From positions 1 to 64,000 of the forward strand of contig JBALXS010000009.1 in the NCBI GenBank assembly GCA_036960485.1: a DNA stretch of 64,000 bases. The letters run 5' to 3'. Both the position numbers and the translations under genes were made by a program. The notes beneath the pieces were generated by a model. It searched no databases. It saw only the letters and a program-made list of their open reading frames with translations, and was not told the origin of the DNA. Position 1 is the first letter of the stretch, and the number at the start of each line of letters is the position of its first letter. Source of the DNA: Rs1 sp036960485. Its GTDB lineage: Bacteria > Pseudomonadota > Gammaproteobacteria > Pseudomonadales > Balneatricaceae. Positions 6,901 to 15,153 of the stretch are shown in pieces.

Positions 6901-9186
6901 ATGAGCATTGACGAGATGATAAATAATAATGCTGTGCCAAAACTAGCCAGTAAAACGGGTAGCTGCTGTGGAAATGGACATGTAGAGTTAGGCTCACAAG
7001 CTAAACAAAAATCGCAGCCTACGAAATCAGGGATAACAACAGATATCCGCATTATGCAAATGTGTTGTCCATCGGAGGAACGTATCATACGCAGCAAACT
7101 GGCTGATAATGAAGGAATATATTCTTTAGAGTTTAAATTGCTCAATAAGATATTAACGGTTGTTCATCACGAGGCGGCGCTACCAAGTATATTGAGTGCT
7201 ATTACTACTTTGGGCTATGAGCCTGAAGTAGAATTCGCTGAAAAAGTAACGCCGCTTAAGCATTCGCAAAGTAAGTATCTGTGGTTAATTATTGCTGCGG
7301 TGTTAGCTTTGGGTAGTGAAATGGTAGGTTGGCTTGGTGATTACTCTTGGTTGTCAATTGCGTTATCTATAGTGGCAGTAGCATTGTGCGGAATAGAAAC
7401 CTATAAGAAGGGTTGGGTATCACTAATTAACTATGATCTCAATATGAATGCGTTGATGAGTATTGCGATCACAGGTGCCTTTCTCTTGGGCGAATGGCCA
7501 GAAGCTGCAATGGTAATGGTGCTATTTAGTTTAGCGGAAATGATTGAGCAAAACTCGTTACAAAAGGCGAGCAACGCCATTCGTGGTTTATTAGAATTAA
7601 GCCCTGCGTTAACGACTGTTTTACAAACAGATGGTAGTTGGAGCGAAGTAGACACTAAAAGCATTATTAAAGGCGCGGTTGTTAGGGTAAAACCAGGTGA
7701 GCGTATTAGTTTAGATGGTGTCATCACGCAAGGAAGCTCAAGTGTCGATCAGGCACCTATTACTGGCGAAAGTATTGTTGTTGATAAAGTTGAAGGTGAT
7801 ACAGTTTATGCTGGCACCATAAATGGCACCGGTTCATTTGAATTTAAAGTGACCGCGATTACAACAGACACCACACTCGCTTCAATCATCAAAGTAGTTG
7901 AACAAGCACAAAGCAATAAAGCACCGATACAACGCTTTATTGATAAGTTCGCCAGAATATATACCCCAATAGTGTTTTTGATAGCTGTCGGCGTTGCAGT
8001 AATAATGCCTTTGTTCTTTGCTGGAGACTGGCAAGCATGGATATATAAAGCATTAGTGCTGCTTGTTATCGCTTGCCCATGTGCACTAGTTATCTCTACC
8101 CCGGTCACGGTTGTTAGTGGATTAACAGCCGCTGCTAGACGAGGGATTCTAGTAAAAGGTGGGGTGCATTTAGAGCAAGGTAGGCACATTCAATGGTTAG
8201 CGTTAGATAAAACAGGCACGATTACACAGGGCAAACCTGCCTTTTGTGACTACTTACTGCTTAATAACGTGAGCGATAATGAACTTTATCCTAAGCAGTT
8301 GGCAATGAGTTTAACCAGTCGTTCTGATCACCCGGTATCAACAGCGATCACTAAAGGTTTGCAAGTAGAGCTAGCAGCGCAAAACATGCAAGTGCTAGAG
8401 GTTGATGATTTTCAAGCCATGTTAGGTAGTGGTATTCAAGGTACTATTGCGGGCCAGCAGCTTTACTTTGGTACTGTCAGGTTGGCAGGAAAACTAAACT
8501 TATTAACAGACAGTGATGAAGCGTTATTTGCCGAGTATGAAAAGCAAGGAAAAACTTTAAACTTATTGATGACAAATAGCCAAATACTTGCGCTGTTTGC
8601 AGTAGCTGATACGGTTAAAAAAGAAAGCGAGCAGGCTATTCAAGCGTTACATAAGCTGAATGTGAAAACGATTATGCTCTCTGGAGATAACAAGCATACG
8701 GCTAATGTCATCGCCAAGCAGGTAGGTATTGATAGAGCAGAAGGTGAGCTGTTCCCCGAAGATAAGCTAAAAATTGTTGAGCAACTGCAAAGAGGGAATG
8801 GTGGAAGCAGTGATTCAAGGCTAAAGCCCGCAGCGCAATGTATTGTTGCCATGGTAGGAGATGGCATCAATGATGCACCGGCATTGGCTAAATCTAACTT
8901 AGGTTTTGCCATGGGAGCATTAGGTGCTGATACTGCGATAGAAACGGCAGATGTAGCTTTAATGGATGATGATTTACGTAAAATTCCTGAATTTATCATG
9001 TTATCGAAAAAAGTACATACGATTCTGCTACAAAACATTAGCTTTGCAATTGCCGTTAAAGTGCTATTTTTGGGCATCACCTTAGCAGGCTTTGGCGATA
9101 TGTGGATGGCAGTATTTGCCGATGTAGGTGCAAGCGTGTTGGTGGTTGCAAATGGCATACGCTTACTTAACCACAAAACAGCTTAA
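6901..9186 (+). CDS. zntA: Zn/Cd/Pb-translocating P-type ATPase
   Basis: The protein is a P1B-type ATPase of 761 residues in the inner membrane that expels soft divalent metals at the cost of ATP. The N-terminal region has a Cys/His cluster (SCCGNGH, about 21-27) and a heavy-metal domain motif MCCPSEE at about 54-60, resembling the acidic MDCPxEE site of Zn/Cd pumps. The transmembrane CPC motif is at 392-394 (IACPCALV). The phosphorylation site DKTGT starts at 436, and the hinge motif GDGIND lies around 653. It is divergent from cadR and should be induced by it. zntA is a family name; cadA would be equally acceptable. Confidence 0.92.
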   Translation: MSIDEMINNNAVPKLASKTGSCCGNGHVELGSQAKQKSQPTKSGITTDIRIMQMCCPSEERIIRSKLADNEGIYSLEFKLLNKILTVVHHEAALPSILSAITTLGYEPEVEFAEKVTPLKHSQSKYLWLIIAAVLALGSEMVGWLGDYSWLSIALSIVAVALCGIETYKKGWVSLINYDLNMNALMSIAITGAFLLGEWPEAAMVMVLFSLAEMIEQNSLQKASNAIRGLLELSPALTTVLQTDGSWSEVDTKSIIKGAVVRVKPGERISLDGVITQGSSSVDQAPITGESIVVDKVEGDTVYAGTINGTGSFEFKVTAITTDTTLASIIKVVEQAQSNKAPIQRFIDKFARIYTPIVFLIAVGVAVIMPLFFAGDWQAWIYKALVLLVIACPCALVISTPVTVVSGLTAAARRGILVKGGVHLEQGRHIQWLALDKTGTITQGKPAFCDYLLLNNVSDNELYPKQLAMSLTSRSDHPVSTAITKGLQVELAAQNMQVLEVDDFQAMLGSGIQGTIAGQQLYFGTVRLAGKLNLLTDSDEALFAEYEKQGKTLNLLMTNSQILALFAVADTVKKESEQAIQALHKLNVKTIMLSGDNKHTANVIAKQVGIDRAEGELFPEDKLKIVEQLQRGNGGSSDSRLKPAAQCIVAMVGDGINDAPALAKSNLGFAMGALGADTAIETADVALMDDDLRKIPEFIMLSKKVHTILLQNISFAIAVKVLFLGITLAGFGDMWMAVFADVGASVLVVANGIRLLNHKTA

Positions 9187-9385
9187 TCGTTTTACTAAAT
9201 TGGTAGTTTGGCAGTTAAATAAACAAGTAAGCCACTTAATTAATGGTAGAGCGAAGGCCGCGATCAAACCGCTTGTCCTTAAGTAAACTTTAAGGAAATA
9301 CTAAAGAAATGGTGATATGTTAAATATTTTGTACAAAAGTAGCCTTCATTCGCTGCTATATCTTGTAATTATGCTTGTGTTTTAC

Positions 9386-9414
9386 TTGTACAATATATTA
9401 TTAAACTTTATAAT
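9386..9414 (+). promoter_or_regulatory. Probable promoter of the rpsF ribosomal protein operon
   Basis: TTGTAC (9386-9391), a 17-bp spacer and a perfect TATAAT (9409-9414) lie 106 bp before the rpsF start. The rest of 9187-9519 shows only a second TTGTACAA at 9329-9336 and the leader hairpin noted separately. Confidence 0.65.
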
Positions 9415-9503
9415 ACCGCGCTCTTTTTACAGAAATTCTTCTGTTGAAGAGGGAGTAAATTATTAACCTCCTTGCTTTTAATTTTTATTTAAAGGCTTTT
9501 TAA

Positions 9504-9519
9504 CCCGTAGGGAGCTACA
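9504..9519 (+). promoter_or_regulatory. Leader hairpin holding the rpsF ribosome binding site
   Basis: GTAG (9507-9510) can pair with CTAC (9515-9518), leaving the Shine-Dalgarno bases GGAG in the loop, directly before the ATG at 9520. A CCG lies at the 5' foot of the stem. An S6:S18-binding structure containing CCG is known in rpsF leaders of many bacteria and mediates autoregulation; this small hairpin is a candidate for it. The stem is short, so confidence is limited. Confidence 0.35.
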
Positions 9520-9951
9520 ATGCGTCATTACGAAATCGTTTTTATGGTTCATCCGAACCAAAGCGAACAAGTATCAAGTATGGTTGAACGTTACACAAAC
9601 GTTATCACCGCTGCAGAAGGTACTGTTCACCGCATGGAAGACTGGGGTCGTCGCCAATTGGCATACCCAATCAACAATGCACACAAAGCACATTACATCC
9701 TAATGAACATCGAATGCGGCCAGGAAACTCTGGACGAACTAGACAATATGTTCCGTTACAATGATGCGGTTTTACGCAACATGGTAATTCGTCGCAAAGC
9801 TGCGATCACTGATGTATCTCCAATTAAAGCTGCTGAAGCACGTGAAGAGCGTCGCCCACGTCGTGAAGATACTCGTCCTAAGCCAGAAGCTGAGACTGAA
9901 GAAGTTGCAGCACCTGTTGCTGAAGAAGCTACTGCAGCAACAGCTGAGTAA
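9520..9951 (+). CDS. rpsF: 30S ribosomal protein S6
   Basis: S6 binds S18 and 16S rRNA in the platform of the small subunit. The protein has 143 residues and the canonical start MRHYEIVFMVHPNQ, the motif WGRRQLAYPINN, and an acidic, Ala/Glu-rich tail from about 110 onward that carries TEEVAAPVAEEA. The C-terminal Glu tail is the region that RimK extends with glutamates in relatives. It is the first gene of rpsF-rpsR-DUF2232-rplI, with strong codon bias compared with its neighbours, as expected of ribosomal genes. Confidence 0.98.
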   Translation: MRHYEIVFMVHPNQSEQVSSMVERYTNVITAAEGTVHRMEDWGRRQLAYPINNAHKAHYILMNIECGQETLDELDNMFRYNDAVLRNMVIRRKAAITDVSPIKAAEAREERRPRREDTRPKPEAETEEVAAPVAEEATAATAE

Positions 9952-9980
9952 TTGAACCAAAGTTCACTAGGAGATATAAG

Positions 9981-10208
9981 ATGGCTCGTTTTTTTCGTCG
10001 TCGTAAGTTTTGCCGTTTCACCGCTGAAGGTACAATTGAGATTGACTACAAAGATCTGGAAACGTTGAAAGGATACGTTACAGAGACTGGTAAGATTGTA
10101 CCAAGTCGTATCACTGGCACAAAAGCACGTTACCAGCGTCAGCTGGCAACAGCTATTAAACGCGCTCGTTTCATCGCGTTACTGCCTTATACTGATAATC
10201 ACCAGTAG
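9981..10208 (+). CDS. rpsR: 30S ribosomal protein S18
   Basis: This small basic protein of 75 residues pairs with S6 on the 30S platform. The N-terminus MARFFRRRKFCRF and the motifs YKDLETLKGYVTETGKI and RQLATAIKRARFIALLPY are standard. It follows rpsF by 29 bp with an AGGAG ribosome binding site and is certainly co-transcribed with it. The N-terminal cysteine (FCRF) is common in S18 proteins that are not of the zinc-free type, but a lone Cys here says little. Confidence 0.98.
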   Translation: MARFFRRRKFCRFTAEGTIEIDYKDLETLKGYVTETGKIVPSRITGTKARYQRQLATAIKRARFIALLPYTDNHQ

Positions 10209-10222
10209 ATAGGACTACGTTT

Positions 10223-11077
10223 ATGCACGCCCTTGCTAACTTTATTTTAAAGGGTCGTACACAGGCGATAGTTGTGGCGGTCGTCGCCGCCTTGCTACCA
10301 CTGCTGTTCTGGTTAAGCGCAGCAGCAGTTTGCTTAGTAACACTTCGTAAGGGTGTTTCTAAGGGAGGTCTCGTTCTTGTTTGGGCATTAGTGCCGGCAA
10401 TAATGTGGTCTCGCCAGGGTGATTTCACCCCTAGTATCGTTATTCTAGGGAGTTATATCCTGGCAGTCGTTCTGAGAAAAACAGTATCTTGGCAACGTTG
10501 TATACAGGCCGCTCTGTTACTAACTGTGATTGCAGGATTAGTACAACAAGAGCTAAATGGTGATGTATTAGAACAAGTTGTACAAGGTGTGCAAAAATTG
10601 ATGATGCAATCATCTGCTGTGACAAACGACGTTTTGTCACAACAAGCAAAATGGTTGCTACAAGCAACGTTAGGCGTATTTGATACCCTGCATTTTGCGA
10701 TGATGTTATCCAGCTTGTTTTTAGCACGCTGGTGGCAATCTAAGTTGTTTAACCCAGGTGGTTTACAGCAAGAGTTTCATCAATTACGTTTTTCGCCTCT
10801 ATTTGCGTTATCGCTAGTAATAGCAACGCTGATAACCACAACATACAGTGGTGAGGAATTTATCAGATGGATACCTCTTTTGGTGGCTCCACTGGTAATA
10901 GCAGGATTAGCACTGGCCCATGGCAGTGTAGCTAAACGAAGTTTAGGTAGATCTTGGTTAGTAGCATTATATATTGCTGCTTTTGTACTAGGACCCTATG
11001 TGATTACGATGTTGGTAATCTTTGCTGCGATAGATACTTTAGTAGATATCCGCAACAAAATACCAGCCAGTCAATAA
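10223..11077 (+). CDS. DUF2232 (YybS-like) membrane protein
   Basis: An integral membrane protein of 284 residues with about seven to eight hydrophobic segments (for example near 12-42, 75-105, 140-165, 190-210, 220-240 and 250-275). It sits 14 bp after rpsR and before rplI, in the place where many Pseudomonas-like gammaproteobacteria keep a DUF2232 family gene. Its biochemical role is unknown; the fixed position inside a ribosomal operon suggests a housekeeping function or simple co-expression. Assignment rests on position, length and topology more than on motifs. Confidence 0.75.
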   Translation: MHALANFILKGRTQAIVVAVVAALLPLLFWLSAAAVCLVTLRKGVSKGGLVLVWALVPAIMWSRQGDFTPSIVILGSYILAVVLRKTVSWQRCIQAALLLTVIAGLVQQELNGDVLEQVVQGVQKLMMQSSAVTNDVLSQQAKWLLQATLGVFDTLHFAMMLSSLFLARWWQSKLFNPGGLQQEFHQLRFSPLFALSLVIATLITTTYSGEEFIRWIPLLVAPLVIAGLALAHGSVAKRSLGRSWLVALYIAAFVLGPYVITMLVIFAAIDTLVDIRNKIPASQ

Positions 11078-11120
11078 GTACTGTGATTGTTTAAATCATA
11101 GAACAAAAGAGGTTTACGAG

Positions 11121-11573
11121 ATGGAAGTTATTCTACTCGAGAAAATTGGTAAGCTTGGCGCTTTAGGCGATAAAGTTACTGTAAAATCAGGTTTTGGACG
11201 TAACTACTTAGTTCCTCAAGGAAAGGCTGTGTCTGCTACTAAAGCAAACGTTGCTAAATTTGAAGAGCGTCGTGCTGAACTTGAAAAAGCTGCTTCACTA
11301 AAGTTAGAAGCTGCTCAAGTACGTGCTACAGCACTTGAAGAATTTACCCTAGAAATCAGCTCTAAAGCTGGTGAAGAAGGTAAGTTGTTCGGTTCAATCG
11401 GTACACGTGATATCGCTGAAGCACTAGTTGCTGCAGGTCAAGAAATTGACAAGAGTGAAGTACGTCTTCCAGAGGGCGCACTGCGTCACACTGGTGAGTT
11501 CGCTATTACTCTTCACCTACACAGCGAAGTTAACGCTGTGATTACTGTTAATGTTACTGGTGTACAAGACTAG
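11121..11573 (+). CDS. rplI: 50S ribosomal protein L9
   Basis: L9 has two globular domains joined by a long helix and binds 23S rRNA at the base of the L1 stalk. The 150 residues start with the conserved MEVILLEKIGKLGALGDKV, with the rRNA-binding segment SGFGRNYLVPQGKA near 23-36. The C-terminal domain carries GKLFGSIGTRDIAEAL. It is the last gene of the operon and is followed by a palindrome and a strong terminator. Confidence 0.98.
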   Translation: MEVILLEKIGKLGALGDKVTVKSGFGRNYLVPQGKAVSATKANVAKFEERRAELEKAASLKLEAAQVRATALEEFTLEISSKAGEEGKLFGSIGTRDIAEALVAAGQEIDKSEVRLPEGALRHTGEFAITLHLHSEVNAVITVNVTGVQD

Positions 11574-11586
11574 TCAAAGTAGCTTT

Positions 11587-11606
11587 GGCTTAGTTTAAAC
11601 TAAGCC
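11587..11606. other. Perfect 20-bp palindrome after rplI
   Basis: GGCTTAGTTT is followed directly by its reverse complement. It begins 14 bp after the rplI stop. With no T-run it is more likely a 3'-end stabilising hairpin than a terminator; the true terminator is about 45 bp downstream. Confidence 0.5.
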
Positions 11607-11649
11607 TTACATTTTGGTTAGCTAAACACTTTTAATTACAGTTTAAAAA

Positions 11650-11682
11650 GCATCGCTGAGGTTAACTTCGCGGTGCTTTTTT
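11650..11682 (+). terminator. Rho-independent terminator of the rpsF-rplI operon
   Basis: GCATCGC (11650-11656) pairs with GCGGTGC (11670-11676) with one G-U pair, and a run of six T follows (11677-11682). Confidence 0.85.
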
Positions 11683-11807
11683 ATGTGCAAAACTCGATGA
11701 AATCACCCGCTAGTAAGAATTTTTATCGACACTTAGAGCGCATCAATATGATTTTATCTAAAATGAATCGCCTATCCAAATTTTATCTCTTATAGATAAA
11801 TCTATCT

Positions 11808-11837
11808 TTGACAAACTCCAACAAAAAAACGTATATT
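11808..11837 (+). promoter_or_regulatory. Promoter of the FMN riboswitch-ribH unit
   Basis: TTGACA (11808-11813) and TATATT (11832-11837) are separated by 18 bp and lie directly upstream of the riboswitch, which begins 24 bp after the -10 box. Confidence 0.75.
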
Positions 11838-11860
11838 GCGGCGTCGGAGAAATCCGGTTT

Positions 11861-12022
11861 CGTTCTCGGGGCGGGGTGCAATTCCCCACCGGCGGTAAGG
11901 AAAATTATTTCCAAGCCCGCGAGCGCCTAGTATTTTTAAATATCAGTTATTTATAGAAATTAGGGTCAGCAGATCTGGTGTGATTCCAGAGCCGACGGTC
12001 ATAGTCCGGATGATAGAGAACG
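11861..12022 (+). ncRNA. FMN riboswitch (RFN element)
   Basis: All conserved blocks are present in order: GGGGCGGGGTGCAATTCCCC, CCGGCGGTAA, AGCCCGCGAGC, GGGTCAGCAGATCTGGTG, CAGAGCCGACGGT and ATAGTCCGGATG. The closing stem P1 is perfect, CGTTCTC at 11861-11867 with GAGAACG at 12016-12022. A long AU-rich P3 arm fills about 11930-11965. It controls the lumazine synthase gene that starts 124 bp later. Between them, a region ending in GCCTGCCCGTTCGCCCTGAT resembles the segment that follows the aptamer in ribB leaders and may form the expression platform. FMN binding is expected to lower expression. Confidence 0.95.
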
Positions 12023-12145
12023 CGTCAGACAGCTTGGTAATATAGTTACATATATATCATATTTTATGCCCTCGATAGAGAGTGTATATGCCTGCCCGTT
12101 CGCCCTGATTCTACAGTGCTATTAAGTTTTAAATAGGATTTAAAC

Positions 12146-12640
12146 ATGAATCAGAGCTCAGCGAATAACCAACAATTCACACCTAACACTCAACGTATCG
12201 TTTTTATTCATGCCAGTTGGCACGAAGAGATAGTATTAAACTGTTTTAATGGTTTTAAAACCGAACTTGTCAATCGCGGTTACGATGCTTCATTAATAGA
12301 AGTGCTAGCGGTGCCGGGTGCTTTCGAAATTCCTCTACAAGCAAAGTTATTAGCTAAAAGCGGGCGTTATGCAGCAATTGCCGCTAGCGGTTTAGTGGTT
12401 GATGGTGGTATTTATCGCCATGACTTTGTTGCGCAAACAGTCTGTAATGCTTTAATGCAAGTGCAGCTAGAAGCAGAGGTACCGGTGTTAACAGCAGTAT
12501 TAACGCCTCACCATTTTCATGAACACGATGAGCATAAAACATATTTTAGTCAGCATTTTGTAAAAAAAGGACAAGAGCTAGCCAGTGCATGTGATATGAG
12601 CGTACGCTTAACTGAGCAGGCCAAACGAAAGCTTGCTTAA
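12146..12640 (+). CDS. ribH: 6,7-dimethyl-8-ribityllumazine synthase, type II
   Basis: Lumazine synthase condenses 5-amino-6-ribitylaminouracil with 3,4-dihydroxybutanone phosphate in the penultimate step of riboflavin synthesis. The 164-residue protein has the type II (RibH2) signature: FIHASWHEEIV near residue 23, VPGAFEIPLQAK near 58, SGLVVDGGIYRHDFVAQTV around 83-101, and VLTPHHFHEHDEHK near 120. Type I enzymes have a different GATxHFDYV segment. RibH2 proteins form decamers and, in Brucella, are a second isozyme. Here the gene stands alone behind an FMN riboswitch, so another ribH in the main rib cluster is expected. Confidence 0.93.
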   Translation: MNQSSANNQQFTPNTQRIVFIHASWHEEIVLNCFNGFKTELVNRGYDASLIEVLAVPGAFEIPLQAKLLAKSGRYAAIAASGLVVDGGIYRHDFVAQTVCNALMQVQLEAEVPVLTAVLTPHHFHEHDEHKTYFSQHFVKKGQELASACDMSVRLTEQAKRKLA

Positions 12641-12651
12641 ACAACACCAGT

Positions 12652-12689
12652 GTTGATTTGATAGCGGTAGTAATACCGCTAGAATCAAC
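12652..12689. other. Long hairpin between ribH and dnaB
   Basis: Two nested stems, GTTGATT with AATCAAC and TAGCGGTA with TACCGCTA, surround a 4-base loop. There is no adjacent T-run. It begins 12 bp after the ribH stop and probably ends or stabilises that transcript. Confidence 0.5.
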
Positions 12690-12840
12690 TAAAGTGCTAG
12701 AAGTTTTATTGTGAAATGAGTGCTAAATTACTCGTTTACTACTTCGATGAAATGAGAGTTTGTAAACCTATCGCCCGATTTTATGCATAGATTTGAATGT
12801 GTTAATATGGCGTTCTTTAGCAGCTAAATTGGATAATTAA

Positions 12841-14244
12841 ATGAACTACCCAGAGTATTCTAACAATTCCGAGTACGACGAAGCGGTTGAAAGCATTAAA
12901 AAGCCACCTCAGTCGGTAGAGGCCGAGCAATCTGTGCTGGGCGGCTTAATGTTAGATAACAATACCTGGGATGTAGTGAGTGAAATCGTTTCTGAGGAGC
13001 TGTTTTATCGCCATGATCATCGCCTGATTTTCCGCATGATGACTAAACTGGTCAACAACCAAAAACCAGTAGATGTTGTTACTCTGTCTGAAGAACTAGA
13101 TAGGTCAGGAGATTTAGAAACGGCCGGAGGTTTAGATTATTTAATTGAACTGGCTAGAAACACCCCTAGTACCTCAAATTTAAGAGCTTACTCTGTCATT
13201 GTGCGTGACAGGGCACTATTGCGACAGATGATTTCGGTTTCTCAAGAAATAGCCGACAGTGCATTTCAAACAGAGGGCAGAGATGCGCAGGAGGTTTTGA
13301 ATGAAGCCGAGCAGCGCATTTTTGAAATAGCTGAGAGCCGCCCTAGTGAAGGGGGATTTATCCCCATTAACGACCTTCTCAAAGGTGCTGTTGATAAGAT
13401 TGATTATCTATTTAATAACTCCGATCAATTAACCGGTGTAACAACAGGCTTTGATGACTTAGATGAAAAAACCGCGGGTTTGCAGCCTTCGGATTTAATT
13501 ATCGTTGCCGCGCGCCCCTCAATGGGTAAAACCACTTTTGCCATGAACTTAGTAGAGAACGCACTCATGGCCGATAATAAGCCAGTGTTAGTATTCTCTC
13601 TAGAGATGCCGGCAGATCAGCTAATTACGCGTATGTTAGCCTCATTAGGTAAAATAAACCAAACGCGTCTTCGTACCGGGCAATTGGAAGAAGATGATTG
13701 GCCTAAGTTGACCACCGCTGTAAATATGTTGCGCGATAAACCACTATTTATTGATGATACGTCAGGTATTAGCCCAACAGAGATGCGTACTAGAGCGAGA
13801 CGTGTGGTACGCGAGCACGGTGAAGTTTCAATGATCATGATCGATTACCTGCAATTGATGCAAATTAAAAGTAGCCGAGCTAATGTAAGCCGCGCGGAAG
13901 AAATATCTGAAATATCACGCTCATTAAAATCTTTGGCGAAAGAGTTAAATTGCCCAGTGGTAGCGCTTTCGCAGCTGAATCGCTCGTTGGAGCAACGACC
14001 AAACAAACGCCCGGTGAATTCAGATTTACGTGAATCAGGTGCAATTGAGCAAGATGCGGATGTGATTATGTTTTTGTATCGTGATGAAGTGTATAACGAA
14101 GATTCACAAGATAAAGGCATTGCAGAAGTTATTCTTGGCAAGCAGCGTAATGGCCCTATAGGTAGTATAAAACTCGCCTTTATCGGTCAGTTCTCGAAAT
14201 TTGAAAACCTAGCGCATGGCAGCTACGAAACATTTGACGATTAA
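12841..14244 (+). CDS. dnaB: Replicative DNA helicase DnaB
   Basis: DnaB is the hexameric helicase that unwinds DNA 5' to 3' at the replication fork and binds DnaG primase. The 467 residues fit the family. The N-terminal primase-interacting domain starts at about 23 (PQSVEAEQSVLGGLMLD). Walker A is at 223-231 (AARPSMGKT), Walker B in MIMIDYLQLM near 340, and the LRESGAIEQDADVIMFLYRD segment near 400. No intein or insertion is seen. It has its own upstream space of 200 bp, so it need not depend on the riboswitch transcript. Confidence 0.98.
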   Translation: MNYPEYSNNSEYDEAVESIKKPPQSVEAEQSVLGGLMLDNNTWDVVSEIVSEELFYRHDHRLIFRMMTKLVNNQKPVDVVTLSEELDRSGDLETAGGLDYLIELARNTPSTSNLRAYSVIVRDRALLRQMISVSQEIADSAFQTEGRDAQEVLNEAEQRIFEIAESRPSEGGFIPINDLLKGAVDKIDYLFNNSDQLTGVTTGFDDLDEKTAGLQPSDLIIVAARPSMGKTTFAMNLVENALMADNKPVLVFSLEMPADQLITRMLASLGKINQTRLRTGQLEEDDWPKLTTAVNMLRDKPLFIDDTSGISPTEMRTRARRVVREHGEVSMIMIDYLQLMQIKSSRANVSRAEEISEISRSLKSLAKELNCPVVALSQLNRSLEQRPNKRPVNSDLRESGAIEQDADVIMFLYRDEVYNEDSQDKGIAEVILGKQRNGPIGSIKLAFIGQFSKFENLAHGSYETFDD

Positions 14245-14279
14245 ACGCACTAACTTAATAAAAGCTAGTGAATGATTAC

Positions 14280-14576
14280 CTAAAATAGATTTAGCTGGAT
14301 ATCAGCTTCATCGACCAATTGATCTTGTTGTAATAAAGAGTTTTCCAGTTTTCTACGCCTAGCAAGAATGCGCGCTTTACGTGAATGGCAAAGCTGTACC
14401 ACGGTATACTTTTGATTTTCGGTCATTTCATGCCAATGAAAGCGCTCTATACGAGAGCGCAAACAGCCTTTACAAAATCCTTTAGCACCTGAAGTACAAA
14501 CTCCAACACAAGGGCTTTCAACATGAAACATTTCATGTTGATCAAGCCAAATTTGAGGTTGCTCAGGCGTATCCAT
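14280..14576 (-). CDS. DUF1289 family protein
   Basis: A 98-residue protein with the DUF1289 pattern: SPCVGVC near 21-27, then GFCKGCLRS near 33-41, giving four closely spaced cysteines that could bind a metal or an iron-sulfur cluster. A basic tail (KARILARRRK) follows. Function is unknown. It lies one base downstream of the thioesterase stop, so the two minus-strand genes form an operon, and it converges on dnaB with only 35 bp between. Confidence 0.85.
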   Translation of the reverse strand: MDTPEQPQIWLDQHEMFHVESPCVGVCTSGAKGFCKGCLRSRIERFHWHEMTENQKYTVVQLCHSRKARILARRRKLENSLLQQDQLVDEADIQLNLF

Positions 14577-14577
14577 T

Positions 14578-15024
14578 TTAACTACTTTGTAGTCCGGTTT
14601 CTTTTTCTATAGCGAGTTTAAAAGCTTCAGGAGCTTCAGTGATTTTACGTTTTTGGTAATCAAAAAACACGATGCCGGTTTTGGCATAGGCAATTTCTTC
14701 TGCTGTTTTCTTGTTTGTGATTAAATAATAAAAATCACAGCCGTATTTATTAAAATCTTGTACACAAATATCAATTTGCAAAACGTCAGCGTAAAAACTT
14801 TCACCGCGATAGACAATTGCAGAATCGGTCATTATCAAACCGCTACCTTCAACATCTAGTTCAGTGTAGTGGTGGTAACTTAAAAAGCGCATGCGCGCTT
14901 CTTGTATATAAGCTAAAACTGAATCATTTCCTAAATGACCGCCATAATTAATATCGCTAATCCGCACTGTTAAAGAAGTGCTGAAAGAGTAGTTTTCGGG
15001 CATATCTATTTTAATACGTGCCAT
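14578..15024 (-). CDS. Acyl-CoA thioesterase, hotdog fold
   Basis: A 148-residue protein of the 4-hydroxybenzoyl-CoA thioesterase/YbgC-like group, which hydrolyses acyl-CoA esters. The N-terminal segment VRISDINYGGHLGNDSVL replaces the usual RYxDxDxxGHVxN pattern while keeping the D-x-N-x-G-H-x-G-N core, with the catalytic Asp in that motif. FVSYRGESFYADVLQIDI-like strands follow. The ribosome binding site AGGAG is clear. Substrate cannot be predicted. It is the first gene of a pair with the DUF1289 gene. The sequence gap begins 30 bp upstream of its start, so its promoter is partly unread. Confidence 0.8.
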   Translation of the reverse strand: MARIKIDMPENYSFSTSLTVRISDINYGGHLGNDSVLAYIQEARMRFLSYHHYTELDVEGSGLIMTDSAIVYRGESFYADVLQIDICVQDFNKYGCDFYYLITNKKTAEEIAYAKTGIVFFDYQKRKITEAPEAFKLAIEKETGLQSS

Positions 15025-15053
15025 ATCTTTACTCCTAAATTCATTCGCTTAAG

Positions 15054-15153
15054 NNNNNNNNNNNNNNNNNNNNNNNNNNNNNNNNNNNNNNNNNNNNNNN
15101 NNNNNNNNNNNNNNNNNNNNNNNNNNNNNNNNNNNNNNNNNNNNNNNNNNNNN
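15054..15153. other. Assembly gap, 100 N
   Basis: Exactly 100 N, the conventional placeholder for a scaffold gap of unknown length. It removes the 3' end of the LysE-family gene and part of the space before the thioesterase gene. Genes lying wholly within it would be missed. Confidence 0.99.

Noticed and set aside
7431..9176. Several long minus-strand frames opposite the metal ATPase
   Set aside because: They mirror the codon pattern of the real gene and show no protein family features.
9329..9393. Two TTGTACAA copies as an operator pair before rpsF
   Set aside because: The 57-bp spacing and the overlap of one copy with the -35 box make chance a good explanation.
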